Part shown: piece by piece, positions 18,475-26,232 of the stretch | Layout: each line of letters begins with the position of its first letter | How positions within the stretch are numbered: the stretch's first letter is position 1 | Source: Polaromonas sp. | Lineage (GTDB): Bacteria; Pseudomonadota; Gammaproteobacteria; Burkholderiales; Burkholderiaceae_C | Reading direction: 5' to 3' | Assembly: GCA_028291985.1 (NCBI GenBank) | Contig: JAQGNE010000042.1 | Location: 1 to 42,322, forward strand | Length of the DNA stretch: 42,322 nucleotides | Notes under the pieces: model-generated | The model's input: the letters and a program-made list of their open reading frames with translations, nothing else | Databases searched by the model: none | What the model was told of the DNA's origin: nothing | Made by a program: the position numbers and the translations under genes

Positions 18475-18799
18475 CAATACCAGTCATGTGATGGCGAGGA
18501 AGAAGGCGCGGTCAATGTGCAGGTTTTTGGCCGATGACCTCCGGCAGACGGCGACGCCGCGCCCATTCTATTCAACCGGGAGGTGTCCAACCTGCGAAGG
18601 AGTGGCCGTGCGAAGCCGGGCGGGTAGAGATTTCCTCAGGTGTTGTCCGCTGCCTGCCGCGCTTATGCCGCAGCATAGCCGAAAGCCACAGACTCAATAG
18701 CCATAATCTATCGATTCTGTGTATTTTATTGACGTATACTATCTACCAGTCGGCAGCAAGCAGCTGCTGCAAACCTTTCATCAACCTAAGGAAACCACC
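18475..18799. other. Divergent intergenic region between modA and ahpC
   Basis: 325 bp without a gene. The right part holds the candidate OxyR site and ahpC promoter; the left part should hold the mod promoter, which was not identified. Confidence 0.6.
18697..18740 (+). promoter_or_regulatory. Candidate OxyR site and ahpC promoter
   Basis: ATAG (18697-18700), seven bases, then CTAT (18708-18711) form one perfect OxyR half of the ATAG-N7-CTAT type; the second half at 18719-18733 is degenerate. TATACT at 18735-18740 is a good -10 with no consensus -35, as expected of an OxyR-activated promoter. The site lies about 60-100 bp before ahpC. Function is inferred from position and motif. Confidence 0.5.
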
Positions 18800-19363
18800 A
18801 TGTCCCTGATCAACACCCAAGTCCAGCCCTTCAAGACTCAGGCCTATCTCAATGGCAAGTTCATCGATGTATCGAACGAAACCCTCAAGGGCAAATGGTC
18901 GGTGCTGATCTTCATGCCGGCGGCATTTACCTTCAACTGCCCGACCGAAGTCGAAGATGCTGCCGACAACTATGCCGAGTTCCAGAAAATGGGCGCAGAG
19001 GTGTATATCGTGACCACCGACACCCACTTTTCCCACAAGGTGTGGCATGAGACGTCCCCTGCAGTTGGCAAGGCGAAGTTTCCGCTGGTGGGCGATCCAA
19101 CCCATACGCTGACCCATGCGTTTGGCGTGCATATCGCCGAAGAAGGCCTGGCCTTGCGCGGCACCTTCATCATCAACCCTGAAGGCGTCATCAAGACGAT
19201 GGAAGTGCATTCCAACGAGATTGCCCGCGACGTCAAGGAAACCCTTCGCAAGCTGAAGGCTGCCCAGTACACCGCAGCCCACCCTGGTGAAGTCTGCCCT
19301 GCCAAGTGGAACGATGGCGACAAGACGATTGCGCCGTCGATCGATCTGGTCGGCAAGATCTAA
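18800..19363 (+). CDS. ahpC: Alkyl hydroperoxide reductase, peroxiredoxin subunit
   Basis: 187 residues, exactly the AhpC length. The peroxidatic Cys47 is in FMPAAFTFNCPTEVED and the resolving Cys166 in GEVCPAKW, so this is a typical two-Cys peroxiredoxin. It reduces hydrogen peroxide and organic hydroperoxides and is recycled by AhpF, encoded downstream. The start MSLINTQVQPFKTQAY with AAGGAAACC before the ATG is clear; the frame open to 18719 is leader. Likely OxyR-controlled. Confidence 0.98.
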   Translation: MSLINTQVQPFKTQAYLNGKFIDVSNETLKGKWSVLIFMPAAFTFNCPTEVEDAADNYAEFQKMGAEVYIVTTDTHFSHKVWHETSPAVGKAKFPLVGDPTHTLTHAFGVHIAEEGLALRGTFIINPEGVIKTMEVHSNEIARDVKETLRKLKAAQYTAAHPGEVCPAKWNDGDKTIAPSIDLVGKI

Positions 19364-19379
19364 GCAGCTACCCATGTCA

Positions 19380-19410
19380 GGCCCGGACGCGCAGGCTGCC
19401 GGGCCTTTTT
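19380..19410 (+). terminator. Hairpin between ahpC and ahpF (attenuating terminator)
   Basis: GGCCCGG (19380-19386) pairs with CCGGGCC (19399-19405), followed by TTTTTG and TTTTCC. Lying between co-directional genes only 78 bp apart, it probably lowers ahpF expression relative to ahpC instead of ending the operon. Confidence 0.75.
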
Positions 19411-19441
19411 GTTTTCCGTTCGTTAAGGAAGTGAGTCCACC

Positions 19442-21010
19442 ATGCTCGACGCAGCCACCAAAGCCCAATTGCAAAGTTACCTTCAGCGCGCCACGCAGCC
19501 GATTGAAATTGTTGCCTCGCTGGACGACAGCCCAGCCTCGGTGGAGATGCAATCGCTGCTGAAGGATGTGGCGGACGCATCACCCCTGGTCAAGGTGACG
19601 GAAAGCCGCGACGACTCGCACCGCAAACCCTCGTTTTCGATCAATCGCCCCAGCGAAAACCACGGCCCGCGCTTTGCCGGCCTGCCAATGGGGCATGAGT
19701 TCACCTCGCTGATCCTGGCGCTGCTGCAGATTGGCGGTTACCCGCCCAAGGTCGACGAAGAAATCCTTCAGCAGGTTCGTGCGCTCGACGGCGATTTCGA
19801 GTTTGAAATCTACGTGTCGCTCAGCTGCCATAACTGCCCCGACGTGGTGCAGGCTTTAAACTTGATGGCGGTGCAGAATCCACGTATCAAGACCACCATG
19901 ATCGAGGGCAGCCTGTTTCAGGCCGAGGTGAAAGAGCGCCAGATCATGGCGGTTCCCACCGTCTTCCTGAATGGCACCGAATTCGGTCAGGGCCGCATGA
20001 GCCTGGAAGAAATCCTGGCCAAGATAGACACCAGCGGCGTCGAGCGTGAAGCCAAAAAGATTGACGCGAAAGATGCGTTTGACGTGCTGATCGTGGGTGG
20101 CGGGCCAGCAGGCGCTGCTGCTGCCGTGTACGCGGCGCGCAAAGGCATCCGCACGGGTGTGGCGTCCGAGCGCTTTGGCGGCCAGACGCTGGACACCCTG
20201 GGTATTGAAAACTTCATTTCCATCAAGGAAACAGAAGGTCCCAAGTTCGCGCTGGCGCTGGAAGAACATGTGCGCAGCTACGACGTGGACATCATGAACC
20301 TGCAGCGCGCCAAGGCGCTGGTACCGAACAGCGGGCCATCGCAGGATCTGATCGAGATCCAGCTGGAAAGCGGTGCGTCACTGCGCAGCAAATCGGTGGT
20401 TATCTCTACCGGCGCGCGCTGGCGCAACATCAATGTGCCTGGTGAAAAAGAGTTCAAGAACAAGGGCGTGGCTTACTGCCCGCATTGCGATGGACCGTTG
20501 TTCAAGGGCAAGCGCGTGGGCGTGATCGGTGGCGGAAATTCCGGTGTTGAAGCGGCGATTGACCTGGCGGGAATCGTCGGTCATGTGACGCTGATCGAAT
20601 ACGACACGGCGCTCCGGGCTGACGCAGTGCTGCAGCGCAAGTTGCACAGCCTGAAGAACGTCACAGTGATCACCAACGCGCAGACGACGGAGATTACCGG
20701 CGACCAGAAAGTCAACGCCCTGATCTACAAGGACCGCGCCACCAGCGAGTTGCATACCGTCGCGCTCGAAGGCATCTTCATCCAGATCGGCCTGATCCCC
20801 AACACCGACTGGCTCAAGGGTGTGATCGAGCTGTCCAAGCATGGTGAGATCGTGGTGGATGCCAAAGGCCAGACGTCGGTACCCGGCGTGTTTGCCGCCG
20901 GCGATGCGACGACGGTACCGTTCAAGCAGATCATCATTGCTGCTGGCGATGGTGCCAAGGCAGCGCTGGGCGCCTTTGACCATTTGATGCGCACGTCGGC
21001 ACCCGCTTGA
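19442..21010 (+). CDS. ahpF: Alkyl hydroperoxide reductase subunit F
   Basis: 522 residues. The N-terminal twin-thioredoxin domain carries SCHNCPDVV with Cys129 and Cys132. The FAD site is [22 protein letters not shown], the redox-active disulfide is YCPHCDGPL (Cys346 and Cys349), and the NAD(P)H motif is [18 protein letters not shown]. The C-terminal FAD motif is [15 protein letters not shown]. It passes electrons from NAD(P)H through its two disulfides to AhpC. Second gene of ahpCF. Confidence 0.98.
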   Translation: MLDAATKAQLQSYLQRATQPIEIVASLDDSPASVEMQSLLKDVADASPLVKVTESRDDSHRKPSFSINRPSENHGPRFAGLPMGHEFTSLILALLQIGGYPPKVDEEILQQVRALDGDFEFEIYVSLSCHNCPDVVQALNLMAVQNPRIKTTMIEGSLFQAEVKERQIMAVPTVFLNGTEFGQGRMSLEEILAKIDTSGVEREAKKIDAKDAFDVLIVGGGPAGAAAAVYAARKGIRTGVASERFGGQTLDTLGIENFISIKETEGPKFALALEEHVRSYDVDIMNLQRAKALVPNSGPSQDLIEIQLESGASLRSKSVVISTGARWRNINVPGEKEFKNKGVAYCPHCDGPLFKGKRVGVIGGGNSGVEAAIDLAGIVGHVTLIEYDTALRADAVLQRKLHSLKNVTVITNAQTTEITGDQKVNALIYKDRATSELHTVALEGIFIQIGLIPNTDWLKGVIELSKHGEIVVDAKGQTSVPGVFAAGDATTVPFKQIIIAAGDGAKAALGAFDHLMRTSAPA

Positions 21011-21058
21011 ACAAGGGGCTGTCAACCTTGTCCGTACGTCGACGGCACGGATAGGATT

Positions 21059-21100
21059 GACGGCTCATGTCTTGCCCGATGCGAGCCGTCTGTAGACATG
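21059..21100 (+). other. Two mutually exclusive hairpins at the bfr start
   Basis: GACGGCTC (21059-21066) pairs with GAGCCGTC (21083-21090). CATGTCT (21066-21072) pairs with AGACATG (21094-21100), which includes the ATG of bfr. The arms interlock, so both stems are unlikely to form fully together. They may be a relic of translational control; no function is proven. Confidence 0.35.
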
Positions 21101-21574
21101 AGATGCGACGCACAAGTCGTTGGCTATCTGCAGGCTCAGCTCAAGAATGAGCTTAACGCCATCAACCAGTACTTTCTGCACTACCGCATGTACCTGCACT
21201 GGGGCCTGGACAAAGCTGGCGAAGAAGGAATACGAAGAGTCCATCTGCGAAAGGAAGCATGCCGACAAGCTGATGGACCGTATCTTCATGCTCGATGGCC
21301 TGCCCGTTCTGCGGGCCTTGGCAAAGTGTTGATTGGCGAAAACGTAGCTGAAGCGCTGGCTTGTGACCTGCAAAAGGATATAGGCGCACAGGCCACCCGC
21401 AGGGCCAGTATGGCGGATTGCGGGTCGGTCAGGGACTTTGTATCGCGTGATCTGCTCGGCGAGATTCTGGATGACACGGAAGAGCATATTCACTTCCCCG
21501 AGACACAGACCGCCCTGGTGGACAAGGTCGGCTTGCATAACTACCTGCAAAGCCAGATGGGTGAGCCGAGCTGA
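21098..21574 (+). pseudogene. bfr: Bacterioferritin, frameshifted
   Basis: Bacterioferritin stores iron in a heme-bearing 24-mer. The frame from 21098 gives a clear N-terminus (LQAQLKNELNAINQYFLHYRMY) and C-terminus (VRDFVSRDLLGEILDDTEEH to GLHNYLQSQMGEP). Between about 21213 and 21324 the homologous frame is +1 (LAKKEYEES to HADKLMDRIFMLDGLP). An extra A in GACAAAG and a missing G near TTGGC account for the double shift. Further damage: the heme-ligand Met52 equivalent is Arg (CERKHAD) and the ferroxidase Glu94 equivalent is Asp. The two indels alone could be sequencing error; the residue losses argue for real decay. Confidence 0.82.
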
Positions 21575-21758
21575 GCAGACTGCCTGCCGCCAGGTTAACA
21601 ACCTCAATCGAGCGACCTGGCACCGCCCAGGGCGCTGGCGAGACTGGCCACCGCATGAAAACGCCAGGCGCGTGTTTTTTTGACCCCACCGCAACTGACT
21701 TCGGCTCAGTGACAAATGAAGATTTTCACGCGGAATCCCCTCAGAACTGACCGGCTAA

Positions 21759-21788
21759 TTGCAAATGCGAGCCATTCGCATTTATAAT
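21759..21788 (+). promoter_or_regulatory. Fur-box promoter of the bfd-tonB-exbBD locus
   Basis: AAATGCGA (21763-21770) and TCGCATTT (21776-21783) form a perfect 8-bp inverted repeat around GCCAT, matching Fur boxes of beta- and gammaproteobacteria. It overlaps a promoter with -35 TTGCAA (21759-21764), an 18-bp spacer and -10 TATAAT (21783-21788). Iron-bound Fur would block polymerase. Confidence 0.7.
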
Positions 21789-21822
21789 TGCCTCAAGCTC
21801 TCATCAGCCAGCAAGCCAATCC

Positions 21823-21985
21823 ATGATCGTTTGTGTCTGCCACCGAATCTCCGAACGGGAAAAACGCCCGCCGCGCGCGTGCCGGGATGAGTTTCGACGA
21901 TATCCGGCTTGAGCTCTGCGTCAGAACCCGATCTGGTTAGTGCGAAAGCTGTGCCCGCGATGTCGTCGCCCATGCAGCGCTCAAG
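21823..21985 (+). pseudogene. bfd: Bacterioferritin-associated ferredoxin, decayed
   Basis: Bfd is a small [2Fe-2S] protein that reduces bacterioferritin to release iron. The ATG at 21823 begins MIVCVCHRISERE, with the CxC pair expected of Bfd. One extra A in the A5 run at 21860-21864 shifts frame; the true frame resumes as ARAGMSFDDIRLEL and then CESCARDVVAH. The expected CGxC-x2-C cluster site reads S-G-stop-C-E-S-C: the third cluster Cys is now Ser (TCT) and the next-but-one codon is TAG (21938-21940). Three separate lesions make a functional product very unlikely. It lies directly behind the Fur-box promoter. Confidence 0.82.
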
Positions 21986-22034
21986 GACACATCGCCCATA
22001 TCAAGCCTGCCAGAAACCCTCCGGAAAGCAGTTC

Positions 22035-22181
22035 ATGGCAAACCTTGTGACCCTCTTCGCCGCTTTCGTCGCAGCGCCCTTGACCCTTCTGCTTAGCCTG
22101 GCGCTGGTTGCCGGCTGTGCGCGGTGGGTATTGCGCTCGCGAAACGCTTCCGTAGGTCCCGCTTCTCCCCAAGACGACTAA
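22035..22181 (+). CDS. Possible small single-helix membrane protein
   Basis: 48 codons from the ATG at 22035, preceded by CGGAAAGCAG. The product has one hydrophobic helix (LVTLFAAFVAAPLTLLLSLALVAG, about residues 3-26), then a short basic stretch (RWVLRSRN) and a polar tail. It lies between the bfd remnant and tonB on the same strand. No family is recognised. It could be a real inner-membrane small protein or chance; the signal-like composition and ribosome-binding site favour a gene only modestly. Confidence 0.4.
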   Translation: MANLVTLFAAFVAAPLTLLLSLALVAGCARWVLRSRNASVGPASPQDD

Positions 22182-22245
22182 TGCTTTTCTGGCAAGCACA
22201 ATTGACATGCCTATGTTCGCGTCCGACCTCTTGATACCCTGACTG

Positions 22246-23037
22246 ATGATTACCGTGACCTCATGGGTTCCTGACGGCCTTTCTGCCGCTGGCTGCGGGC
22301 CGGGAGAATCTGCCACGGCTTTGTTCGGGCGCACAAGCCGAAATGCGGTGATCGCCGTGGCAGTGGTGGCCCTGCATGTTGGCCTCATCTGGGCACTGCA
22401 AAGTAGCTTGCAAATGCGAGCTGCCGAGGTCATCGTGCCGGCAACACTGCTGACGGAGTTCATCGACCCTCCAGAGCCCAAGGCCCAACCTGCCCCGCCC
22501 GCGCCACCTGCAGCGCCTGCACAACCTGCCGCCAAAAACCCGCCAGTGCCCCAGAAGCCGACGGTCTCAAAAGCGCCAATCGCTTCCAAAACGGCAACGC
22601 CACAGCCACAGCCACTGGCAATTGCAGACGCTGCGCCCTCGCCTGCCGCCATCCAGAGTGAGCCGTCGCCTCAACCCGCTGCAGTCACTTCAGCAGCTCC
22701 AGCTGCGCCATCTGCAGCTGTTGCCGCGGCACCTGCTGCGCCCCAACCCGCGCTGCAACTGCCGTCCAGCGACGCGGACTACCTGCAGAATCCGCTCCCC
22801 ACCTACCCTGCGCTAAGCCGGCGCATGAACGAACAGGGCAAAACCATCGTCAAGGTGCTGATTGGCATCGACGGGCAGCCGCAGCGGGCAGAAATCGCCA
22901 AATCCAGTGGGTTTGACAGACTGGACCAGGCCGCCTCTGCGGCGGTCATGCGCTGGCGTTATGTGCCCGGCAAACGCGGCGGCGTGCCAGAGGCGATGTG
23001 GTTCAACGTTCCTATCAATTGGGAATTGAAGAACTAG
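22246..23037 (+). CDS. tonB: TonB-family energy transducer
   Basis: 263 residues. A cytoplasmic N-terminus is followed by one membrane helix (about residues 34-52, NAVIAVAVVALHVGLIWAL). A Pro/Ala-rich periplasmic spacer (about 75-175) comes next. The C-terminal TonB domain reads NPLPTYPALSRRMNEQGKTIVKVLIG, then ASAAVMRWRYVPGKRGG and MWFNVPINWEL. It transmits proton-motive energy from ExbBD to outer-membrane iron or heme receptors. First intact gene behind the Fur promoter and followed by exbB and exbD. The start is the first ATG; no strong ribosome-binding site is seen. Confidence 0.92.
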   Translation: MITVTSWVPDGLSAAGCGPGESATALFGRTSRNAVIAVAVVALHVGLIWALQSSLQMRAAEVIVPATLLTEFIDPPEPKAQPAPPAPPAAPAQPAAKNPPVPQKPTVSKAPIASKTATPQPQPLAIADAAPSPAAIQSEPSPQPAAVTSAAPAAPSAAVAAAPAAPQPALQLPSSDADYLQNPLPTYPALSRRMNEQGKTIVKVLIGIDGQPQRAEIAKSSGFDRLDQAASAAVMRWRYVPGKRGGVPEAMWFNVPINWELKN

Positions 23038-23142
23038 GCAGTTGCGCCGGCCGTTGACAGGATGGCCTTCACTTCCCCACATCCTCGCCATGCTGCCGAT
23101 CTGCTCGACTTATTTTCTGTTTGATTTCCGGAGTACCCGTCA

Positions 23143-23865
23143 ATGAATTCTCAATTCGGCCTTGCCAATGTCTGGAGCCAGGGCGACATCGTCACCAAAT
23201 CGGTGGCGCTGCTGCTGCTGGTGATGTCGCTGGCGTCATGGATGGTCATCATCATCAAAACGCTGGACCTTATCAAATACAAATCCGTCGCCAAAAAGGC
23301 TGAAGACTTCTGGCACAGCGAAGACTTCGCGGCGGGCCTGGACAAGCTGGGCAGCGATCCGTCCAACCCGTTTCGCCAACTCGTGTTGGCGGGCCGTGAA
23401 GCCACCCTGCACCACCGCAACATCAAGGCCCATCTGCATGACACACTGGATGTCAGCGACTGGGTGACGCGAACCCTGCGCAACGCGATCGATGAATTTA
23501 CCGGCAAGCTGCAGTCCGGTCTGGCGATTCTGGCGTCAGTTGGTTCCACCGCACCATTTGTCGGCCTGTTCGGCACCGTATGGGGTATCTACCACGCGCT
23601 GCTCGCGATAGGCGCTGCAGGCCAGGCAACGATTGACAGGGTCGCAGGCCCGATCGGCGAATCGCTCATCATGACGGCGTTGGGACTGGCCGTGGCAATC
23701 CCCGCCGTGCTGGGCTACAACGCACTGGTTCGCGGCAACAAGGGGGTTCTGCAGAAACTCAGCCGTTTTGCGCATGATCTGCATGCCTATTTCGTCACCG
23801 GTGCCCGGGTGGGCGTGGCAGGTGCGCTTGGCCAGACCAATGTGCTGCCTATCAAAAAAGCCTGA
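23143..23865 (+). CDS. exbB: Biopolymer transport protein ExbB
   Basis: 240 residues with three membrane helices: VALLLLVMSLASWMVIIIKTL near residue 20, and two after residue 125 (LASVGSTAPFVGLFGTVWGIYHAL and ALGLAVAIPAVLGYNALV). The MotA/TolQ/ExbB signature is the GSTAPFVGLFGTVWGI block with IGESLIMTALGLAVAIPAV. It forms the proton channel with ExbD. GGAG precedes the ATG. It sits 105 bp after tonB and 27 bp before exbD. Confidence 0.95.
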   Translation: MNSQFGLANVWSQGDIVTKSVALLLLVMSLASWMVIIIKTLDLIKYKSVAKKAEDFWHSEDFAAGLDKLGSDPSNPFRQLVLAGREATLHHRNIKAHLHDTLDVSDWVTRTLRNAIDEFTGKLQSGLAILASVGSTAPFVGLFGTVWGIYHALLAIGAAGQATIDRVAGPIGESLIMTALGLAVAIPAVLGYNALVRGNKGVLQKLSRFAHDLHAYFVTGARVGVAGALGQTNVLPIKKA

Positions 23866-23892
23866 CGCGCCCTTACCTGACGGAGAACCTCT

Positions 23893-24303
23893 ATGGCTTT
23901 TGGAACCCAGGACGACACAGACGATGTGATGAACGAGATCAACATGACCCCCATGGTGGACATCATGCTGGTGCTGCTGATCATTTTCATCATCACCGTG
24001 CCGGTGTTGAAACATTCGATCAATGTTGAGCTGCCACAGGCCAGCACTGAAGCACAGGTGATCAAGCCCGAGACGCTGCGCCTGGCGGTGGATGCGCAAG
24101 GTGCGTATTTCATGGACGAAACGCCGGTTTCCGACGCGGAACTCGGTCCGCGGCTGCAGGCTGCCGCGGCACGGACACCGCAGCCGGAATTGCATATTCG
24201 TGGTGACAAAAGCGTGCGCTATGAGCGCGTGGTCCAGGCCATGGCAGCGGCGCAGCAAGCCGGCCTGAAAAAAATCGGGTTCATCACCGAGCCCAAAAGT
24301 TGA
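23893..24303 (+). CDS. exbD: Biopolymer transport protein ExbD
   Basis: 136 residues. The opening MNEINMTPMVDIMLVLLIIFI is the classic ExbD/TolR membrane segment; the Asp in PMVDIML is the proton-carrying residue. The periplasmic domain ends in ELHIRGDKSVRYERVVQAMAAAQQAGLKKIGFITEP. CGGAGAACC precedes the ATG. Completes the tonB-exbB-exbD operon. Confidence 0.96.
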   Translation: MAFGTQDDTDDVMNEINMTPMVDIMLVLLIIFIITVPVLKHSINVELPQASTEAQVIKPETLRLAVDAQGAYFMDETPVSDAELGPRLQAAAARTPQPELHIRGDKSVRYERVVQAMAAAQQAGLKKIGFITEPKS

Positions 24304-24413
24304 CCGGCTCATCGACCAAATGGAGCGTGCTCCTGCGCCGTCGATGACTGTGGGATTCGATCACATGCCTGTTTGCCCGACTTTCAAATGCGCACGGTCT
24401 CATTAACCAAGAT

Positions 24414-24628
24414 ATGAACAGCGTCCATATGTCACCGTCCCAGCCAGCCATCAGCCCGACCGTCCCCCTCTCGGACGCTGCCGCAGCACGACCCTGCAGG
24501 GCGCGCAAGCCCGGGTGTTCGACAGCAGCGACGTCCTGCGGGGCCAGAAAACGGTCGAGATCAACCATAACGGGCTGACGTACCGGCTGCAGGCCACCCG
24601 GCTGGGCAAGCTCATCCTGACCAAGTAG
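24414..24628 (+). pseudogene. hemP: Hemin uptake protein HemP, frameshifted
   Basis: HemP is a small protein of heme-uptake loci. From the ATG at 24414 the frame reads MNSVHMSPSQPAISPTVPLSDAA; the conserved part, VFDSSDVLRGQKTVEINHNG then LTYRLQATRLGKLILTK and TAG at 24626-24628, lies in the -1 frame. The shift falls near 24480-24490 (GCCGCAGCACG). No ATG, GTG or TTG occurs in the second frame before the GTG at 24515, which would give a 37-residue core-only product. Position after exbD fits the usual tonB-exbB-exbD-hemP order. It may be a real lesion, a sequencing error or a shortened protein. Confidence 0.72.
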
Positions 24629-24793
24629 CGCATCGTCCAACCCGCATGTATCGTGGGGCAATTCGCAAGCTGAGGCCATGGTGCGCAGCAGCAATCGAAC
24701 TTTTTTTTGCCAGCCACAGGTGCTGCAGTTGCCGCTCAGGCGGCCTCCAGCTTCTGCCAGCCACGCTTTTTTTGCAGCAACCCCTGTTGACGC

Positions 24794-24820
24794 ATAAAAA
24801 AGCCGGCCGCAGCCGGTTTC
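24794..24820 (-). terminator. Terminator of the HbpS-like gene
   Basis: On the minus strand an ACCGGC/GCCGGC stem with a short loop is followed by TTTTTTATG. It lies about 45 bp after the stop of the HbpS-like gene. Confidence 0.75.
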
Positions 24821-24863
24821 AGGTGATGCTGAAGGCCGGACCGCAACCGCCATACTTCACATG

Positions 24864-25271
24864 CTAGAGCCCGATCGCGGCAATGCCGGCCCGCGCAACC
24901 TGCGCATCTTCATTGGACTTGACGCCGCTTACGCCCACTGCGCCTATGCACTGGCCGTCCTTCAAAATCGGAACGCCGCCTTCCAGCATGCCGTGGATAT
25001 AAGGCGCGCTTAAAAACGCGGCGCGTCCGCCATTGATGACATCTTCATAGACTTTGCTTTCGCGCCGGCCCATGGCCGCGGTATTGGCCTTGGCAGGCGC
25101 TATATGCGACGAAATGGGTGGCGCACCGTCCAGGCGCTGCAGATGCAACAGGTGGCCGCCGTCGTCCACGATGGCAATGGTGACTGCCCAGTTGTTATTG
25201 AGCGCTTCAGTTTCGGCAGCAGCGGCAATCAGCTTGACATCTGCGGATTCAAGAACGGCTTTTGATTTCAT
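24864..25271 (-). CDS. GlcG/HbpS family heme-degrading-type protein
   Basis: 135 residues from the ATG at 25271 (MKSKAVLESADVKLIAAAAE); the frame extends upstream without a better start. Family blocks are WAVTIAIVDDGGHLLHLQRLDGA, then AKANTAAMGRRES, and the Gly-rich GGVPILKDGQCIGAVGVSGVKSNEDAQVARAGIAAI. Members include HbpS, which binds heme, and GlcG of glycolate loci. No signal peptide is visible, so the protein is probably cytoplasmic. Convergent with the TonB locus, which makes a heme link tempting but unproven. Confidence 0.88.
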   Translation of the reverse strand: MKSKAVLESADVKLIAAAAETEALNNNWAVTIAIVDDGGHLLHLQRLDGAPPISSHIAPAKANTAAMGRRESKVYEDVINGGRAAFLSAPYIHGMLEGGVPILKDGQCIGAVGVSGVKSNEDAQVARAGIAAIGL

Positions 25272-25490
25272 GGTCGGGTGATTAGAGTTGCAAAGACCAT
25301 GAGCATACGCAAGTTTGTTTTCCGGTTCCCAAGGGCCCAATTTCAATCGTTGATCTGCCCGGTTCCACGTTCTTTTCTTGTAGAACCCTTACAAAAAATC
25401 GGAGTCCAAGGTGTGAAACCATTGAAAAGTTGTCCCCCACCCCTAAAATGTCCGCTACCGGCATATGCTGGCTCTATGGAGACTATCGAC

Positions 25491-26180
25491 ATGAATGAAA
25501 ACGTCCGACCCCTTGACTACGGCGTTGCCGCCCCAAGCGCGGAACGCAACCGCGTACTGCGCAACACTTACTGGTTGCTGGCACTGAGCATGCTGCCTAC
25601 CGTTCTGGGCGCGTGGGTGGGCGTAGCCACCGGCATCACCCAGGCCTTGACTGGCGGTCTTGGCTTGATCGTATTTCTGGGCGGTGCCTTCGGTTTCATA
25701 TTTGCGATCGAGAAGACCAAAAATTCCGCTGCCGGCGTACCTGTGCTGCTGGGCTTCACCTTCTTCATGGGCCTGATGCTCTCGCGCATGATCGGCATGA
25801 TCCTTGGCTTTTCCAATGGCTCCCAACTCATCATGACGGCGATGGGAGGCACCGCCGGTGTGTTTTTCGTCATGGCCTCCCTGGCCACTGTCATCAAGCG
25901 CGACCTGTCAGGCATGGGCAAATGGCTGTTTGTCGGCGCGCTGGTCGTGATGGTGGGCGGTATCGTGAATGTGTTTGTAGGTTCCACCGCCGGCATGATG
26001 GCGATTTCAGTGGCTGTCATTGCCATTTTCAGCGCCTATATGCTGTATGACCTGAAGCGGATTCTGGACGGCGGCGAGACCAATTACATCAGCGCAACGC
26101 TGGCCCTGTACCTGGACTTGTTCAACGTGTTTCAGGCACTGCTGGCTCTGCTGGGCATCATGGGCGGCGAGCGCGACTGA
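25491..26180 (+). CDS. Bax inhibitor-1/YccA family membrane protein
   Basis: 229 residues from the ATG at 25491, with GGAGA about ten bases upstream; an ATG at 25476 would add five residues. Seven hydrophobic segments are visible. The family pattern includes RNTYWLLALSMLPTVLGAWVG at the start and YMLYDLKRILDGGETNYISATLALYLDLFNVFQALLAL-type C-terminus with the conserved Asp pair (YDLKRI and LDLFN). Related to YccA/YbhL, inner-membrane proteins linked to FtsH regulation; the physiological role here is unknown. Single gene ending at a strong terminator. Confidence 0.93.
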   Translation: MNENVRPLDYGVAAPSAERNRVLRNTYWLLALSMLPTVLGAWVGVATGITQALTGGLGLIVFLGGAFGFIFAIEKTKNSAAGVPVLLGFTFFMGLMLSRMIGMILGFSNGSQLIMTAMGGTAGVFFVMASLATVIKRDLSGMGKWLFVGALVVMVGGIVNVFVGSTAGMMAISVAVIAIFSAYMLYDLKRILDGGETNYISATLALYLDLFNVFQALLALLGIMGGERD

Positions 26181-26208
26181 TCATGTATCGCGCTTTCTGC
26201 GTAACGTG

Positions 26209-26232
26209 AAAAGGGCCTTCGGGCCCTTTTTT
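26209..26232. terminator. Bidirectional terminator with UUCG loop
   Basis: AAAAGGGCC, the stable tetraloop TTCG and GGCCCTTTTTT form a compact hairpin with A-tract and T-tract on either side. It lies in the 50-bp gap between the convergent BI-1-like gene and rlmD and can serve both strands. Confidence 0.92.

Noticed and set aside
21664..21676. T-run after the bfr pseudogene as a terminator
   Set aside because: No stable GC-rich stem lies directly before the T-run.
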